From assembly GCF_965198575.1 (NCBI RefSeq), contig NZ_OZ240671.1, positions 2,418,001 through 2,482,000 on the forward strand: DNA of 64,000 nucleotides. The letters run 5' to 3'. The stretch comes from Lichenicola sp965198575 (GTDB lineage: Bacteria; Pseudomonadota; Alphaproteobacteria; Acetobacterales; Acetobacteraceae). Both the position numbers and the translations under genes were made by a program. Positions 61,404 to 64,000 of this stretch are shown here, piece after piece (the stretch's first letter is position 1; every line of letters starts with the position of its first letter). The notes beneath the pieces are model-generated. The model was not told where the DNA came from. It did no database searches and saw only the letters and a program-made list of their open reading frames with translations.

Positions 61404-64000
61404 CCAGCGTGCCCGAGACCGCGATCCAGCTTGCCAACCGGCAGCAGGGGCTGGCGTCGGATCCGGCGGTGTCGGCGTTCGTGTCGGCGTCGGCCGGCAG
61501 CGGCAAGACCAAGCTGCTGATCGACCGGCTGCTGCGGCTGATGCTGCCGCGTGCAGCACCCGACGACCCGCATGGTCGGCTGATCGCCGGTACCGATCCG
61601 GCGCGCATCCAGTGCCTGACCTTCACCAAGGCGGCGGCGGCGGAGATGTCGATCCGACTGCAGCGCGAACTCGGACGCTGGGTCACGCTGGATGACGCGG
61701 CGCTGGACCTGCGGCTGTCGGCACTCGGCTGCGGCTCGGGACCGGACGGCGCCATCGATGCCGGCCTGCGCCAGTCCGCCCGGGCGTTGTTCGCGCGCGT
61801 GCTGGACCTGCCGGGCGGCATGCGGATCGGCACCATCCACGCCTTCTGCCAGTCGCTGCTGCGCCGGTTCCCGATCGAGGCGGCGATTAGCCCGCATTTC
61901 CGCCTGGTCGAGGAGACCGACAGCCGGATCGCGCTCAACCGCGCCTGGGAAGAGGTGCTGAGCGCGCGGGCCGGCTCGTCCGAAGGTCGGGCGGCGCTGA
62001 CCCTGCTGGCGGGTCAGGTCAATGCGTCCGAGGTCGCCCGGCTGGTGCGCCGGCTGCAGGAAAAAGCGCCCCTGCTGGCGGACGCGCTCGACCTGCTGGA
62101 GCAGGATCCGGACGGGCTCGAGACGCGGCTGCGGGCGATCGCCGGCATCGTCCATGCCGACGAGAATGCCTGTCTGATGGCCTCGACCGAGCTGCCGGAC
62201 GAGCCCCGCATGCAGCATTTGCTGCGGCTGGCGATGCAGGTCGGGCCGCCCGGCCTCAAGGCCACCGCCGGGCGCATCGCCGATTGGCTGGCCCGCAGCC
62301 ATCCCGACCGGCACCAGGCCTGGGACGCCTGGCGCGAGCTGTTCCTGACCGCGGCCGGCGAGCCGCGCGCGTCCGGCGGTTTCGTGCGCGGCAAGGTCGC
62401 CACGTTGCATCCCGAGATCGCCGAGGCGCTGGTTGCGGAAGCCGAGCGGGTGGCGTCGGTGGACGATGCCTGCCGCGCGATCCGGATGGTGGCGCTGACC
62501 CTGGCGTTGCTGCGCATGGCGGGCCCGGTGCTGCGTCGCTACGCCGGCACCAAGCGTGAGCGCGGCCTGCTGGATTACGACGACCTGATCGCCCGCACGC
62601 TGGACCTGCTGCGCGAGCCGGGCTCGGCCTGGGTGCTGTACAAGCTCGATGGCGGCATCGACCATCTGCTGCTGGACGAGGTGCAGGACACCTCCGACCT
62701 GCAATGGCGCATCGCCGGCGCGCTCACCGAGGATTTCTTCAGCGGTGCCGGCGCCGATACCGAGCGGGCGCTGCCGCGCACGGTGTTCGCGGTAGGCGAC
62801 TACAAGCAGTCGATCTACTCGTTCCAGGGCGCCGATCCGAAGGCCTTCCACGACTGGCACCAGCGCTTCCGATCGCGCGTGCAGGATGGCGGCCAGCAGT
62901 GGCGGGAGCCCGAGCTGAACGTGTCGTTCCGGTCGGTGGAGCCGGTGCTGACGCTGGTCGATGCGGTGTTCGCGAGTCCCGACGCGGCGGCCGGCGTGGT
63001 CGAGCCCGGCAGCACGGCGCCGGTGACGCACTATTCCGCCCGCGCGGACGCACCCGGTTGCGTCGAGCTTTGGCCGCTTGCACCGGCCGTGGTGGAGAAC
63101 GGGGCCGAGCAGCCGGAGCCGGTAACGGACGATCCTTGGGTCGCGCCGGCGCGCAATCGCGGCCAGGCCTCGGCGCCGCAACGGCTGGCCGAGACGCTGG
63201 CACGCTGGATCGCCGGCGAGATCGGCCGGCCGCATTCGACCGGTGGCGCGAACCTGACCGCCGGCGACGTGCTGGTGCTGGTGCCGCGGCGCAGTCCGTT
63301 CGTGCGGGCGCTGATCCGGGCGCTCAAGGCGGAGGGCGTGCCGGTGGCGACGCTGGTGCGGACCGGCCTGGTCGACCAGATCGCCGTGCAGGACCTGATG
63401 GCGTTGTGCGACGTGCTGCTGCTGCCGCAGGACGACCTGACGCTCGGCTGCGTGCTGACCAGCCCGCTCGGCGGCCTGTCCGACGACAGCCTGATGGCGC
63501 TGGCGATCGGCCGCAGCGGCACGCTGTGGGAGGCGCTGCGCGAGCGCTCGGAGCAGCAGCCGGACTGGCGGCGCGCCTGGGGGATGCTGTCGACGCTGTT
63601 CGGCCGCGTCGATCACGTGTCGCCGCACGCTTTGCTCAGCGAGGCGCTGGGACGGCTCGGCGGCCGTGCCCGGCTGCTAGCACGGCTCGGTCCGGAAGCG
63701 GCGGAACCGGTGGACGAGCTGCTGTCGGCGGCACTGCGCCACGCGGACACTCATCCGCCGTCGCTGCAGGGTTTCCTGCACTGGCTGCGGCGATCCGAGG
63801 AGACCATCAAGCGGGAGCCTGACACGGCCGGTGACGCCGTGCGGGTGATGACCGCGCACGGTGCCAAGGGGCTGCAGGCGCGCCTCGTGGTGCTGCCCGA
63901 CACCACCTCGATCGCCCCCACCGACGAGAATTTGCTGTGGAGCGACGCCGGCGGCCTGACGCTGCCGTTCTGGGTCCCGCGCGCCGATCTCGGTTCGGCA
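61400..64000 (+). CDS. addA: Double-strand break repair helicase AddA, N-terminal part
   Basis: 867 codons are visible and the frame is open at the window end. UvrD-type helicase motifs in order: Walker A SASAGSGKTKLL, CLTFTKAAAAEM, GTIHAFCQSLLRRFP, DEVQDTSDLQW, VGDYKQSIYSFQGAD, ELNVSFRS and VMTAHGAKGLQA. The C-terminal nuclease domain lies beyond the window. It starts at an ATGA overlap with addB. Confidence 0.95.
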   Translation, partial: MTSVPETAIQLANRQQGLASDPAVSAFVSASAGSGKTKLLIDRLLRLMLPRAAPDDPHGRLIAGTDPARIQCLTFTKAAAAEMSIRLQRELGRWVTLDDAALDLRLSALGCGSGPDGAIDAGLRQSARALFARVLDLPGGMRIGTIHAFCQSLLRRFPIEAAISPHFRLVEETDSRIALNRAWEEVLSARAGSSEGRAALTLLAGQVNASEVARLVRRLQEKAPLLADALDLLEQDPDGLETRLRAIAGIVHADENACLMASTELPDEPRMQHLLRLAMQVGPPGLKATAGRIADWLARSHPDRHQAWDAWRELFLTAAGEPRASGGFVRGKVATLHPEIAEALVAEAERVASVDDACRAIRMVALTLALLRMAGPVLRRYAGTKRERGLLDYDDLIARTLDLLREPGSAWVLYKLDGGIDHLLLDEVQDTSDLQWRIAGALTEDFFSGAGADTERALPRTVFAVGDYKQSIYSFQGADPKAFHDWHQRFRSRVQDGGQQWREPELNVSFRSVEPVLTLVDAVFASPDAAAGVVEPGSTAPVTHYSARADAPGCVELWPLAPAVVENGAEQPEPVTDDPWVAPARNRGQASAPQRLAETLARWIAGEIGRPHSTGGANLTAGDVLVLVPRRSPFVRALIRALKAEGVPVATLVRTGLVDQIAVQDLMALCDVLLLPQDDLTLGCVLTSPLGGLSDDSLMALAIGRSGTLWEALRERSEQQPDWRRAWGMLSTLFGRVDHVSPHALLSEALGRLGGRARLLARLGPEAAEPVDELLSAALRHADTHPPSLQGFLHWLRRSEETIKREPDTAGDAVRVMTAHGAKGLQARLVVLPDTTSIAPTDENLLWSDAGGLTLPFWVPRADLGSA

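Overview
The window is very GC-rich, densely coding DNA with almost no stop codons on the antisense strand. It reads as chromosome of an alphaproteobacterium, most probably Acetobacteraceae or close kin (Rhodospirillales). That placement is inferred from gene content: the tsaE-murU-addB-addA block, hopanoid-transport genes (hpnL, hpnN), an OprB-type porin, an entericidin lipoprotein and dual-domain ribBA. No rRNA, tRNA, insertion sequence or CRISPR array was recognised.

Layout, 1-24 kb. The 3' end of a glycogen-debranching-type glucosidase converges on ada. An OprB porin follows, then a minus-strand ABC-2 polysaccharide exporter pair, a SPOR lytic transglycosylase overlapping a secreted peroxiredoxin, and small envelope genes including entericidin with its own hairpin terminator. 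A ferric-iron ABC transporter (binding protein, fused permease, ATPase) is split by about 1.8 kb. The interruption holds a decayed membrane gene and an overlapping BPSL0067/STY0301 pair that looks like an amidase effector with its immunity protein. After that come a CPBP protease, a DUF72 protein and a complete tripartite MFS efflux system (inner-membrane pump, HlyD adaptor, NodT outer-membrane channel).

24-41 kb. An FMN riboswitch leads ribD-ribBA-ribH. Riboflavin synthase (ribE) lies on the opposite strand, outside riboswitch control, and overlaps a RutA-like flavin monooxygenase. The 425 bp between ribE and ribD hold the riboswitch (23716-23879) and a downstream hairpin (23917-23947); nothing else was recognised there. 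A TetR regulator plus S53 peptidase is divergent from a small membrane protein across two palindromic operators. Next are DUF4153 and YihY membrane proteins, two DUF2382 stress-type proteins, and a group of a PhnW-like transaminase, HpnL, a CDP-alcohol phosphatidyltransferase, the RND-type HpnN and a Bcr/CflA pump, ended by two related hairpins.

41-64 kb. A minus-strand repair operon encodes a radical SAM protein, a DUF4130-UdgX fusion and an alpha/beta hydrolase. moeB and a DsrE protein follow, then an SH3 protein, pyruvate kinase and an 805-residue protein of unknown function with an internal duplication. A minus-strand series encodes a ferredoxin-NADP reductase, alr, a GST and dadA (alanine racemisation and D-amino-acid oxidation). 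The right end is tsaE-murU-addB-addA, with addA running off the window. Both tsaE and addB carry in-frame tandem repeats inside otherwise conserved proteins, and amgK, which often sits between tsaE and murU in alphaproteobacteria, is absent.
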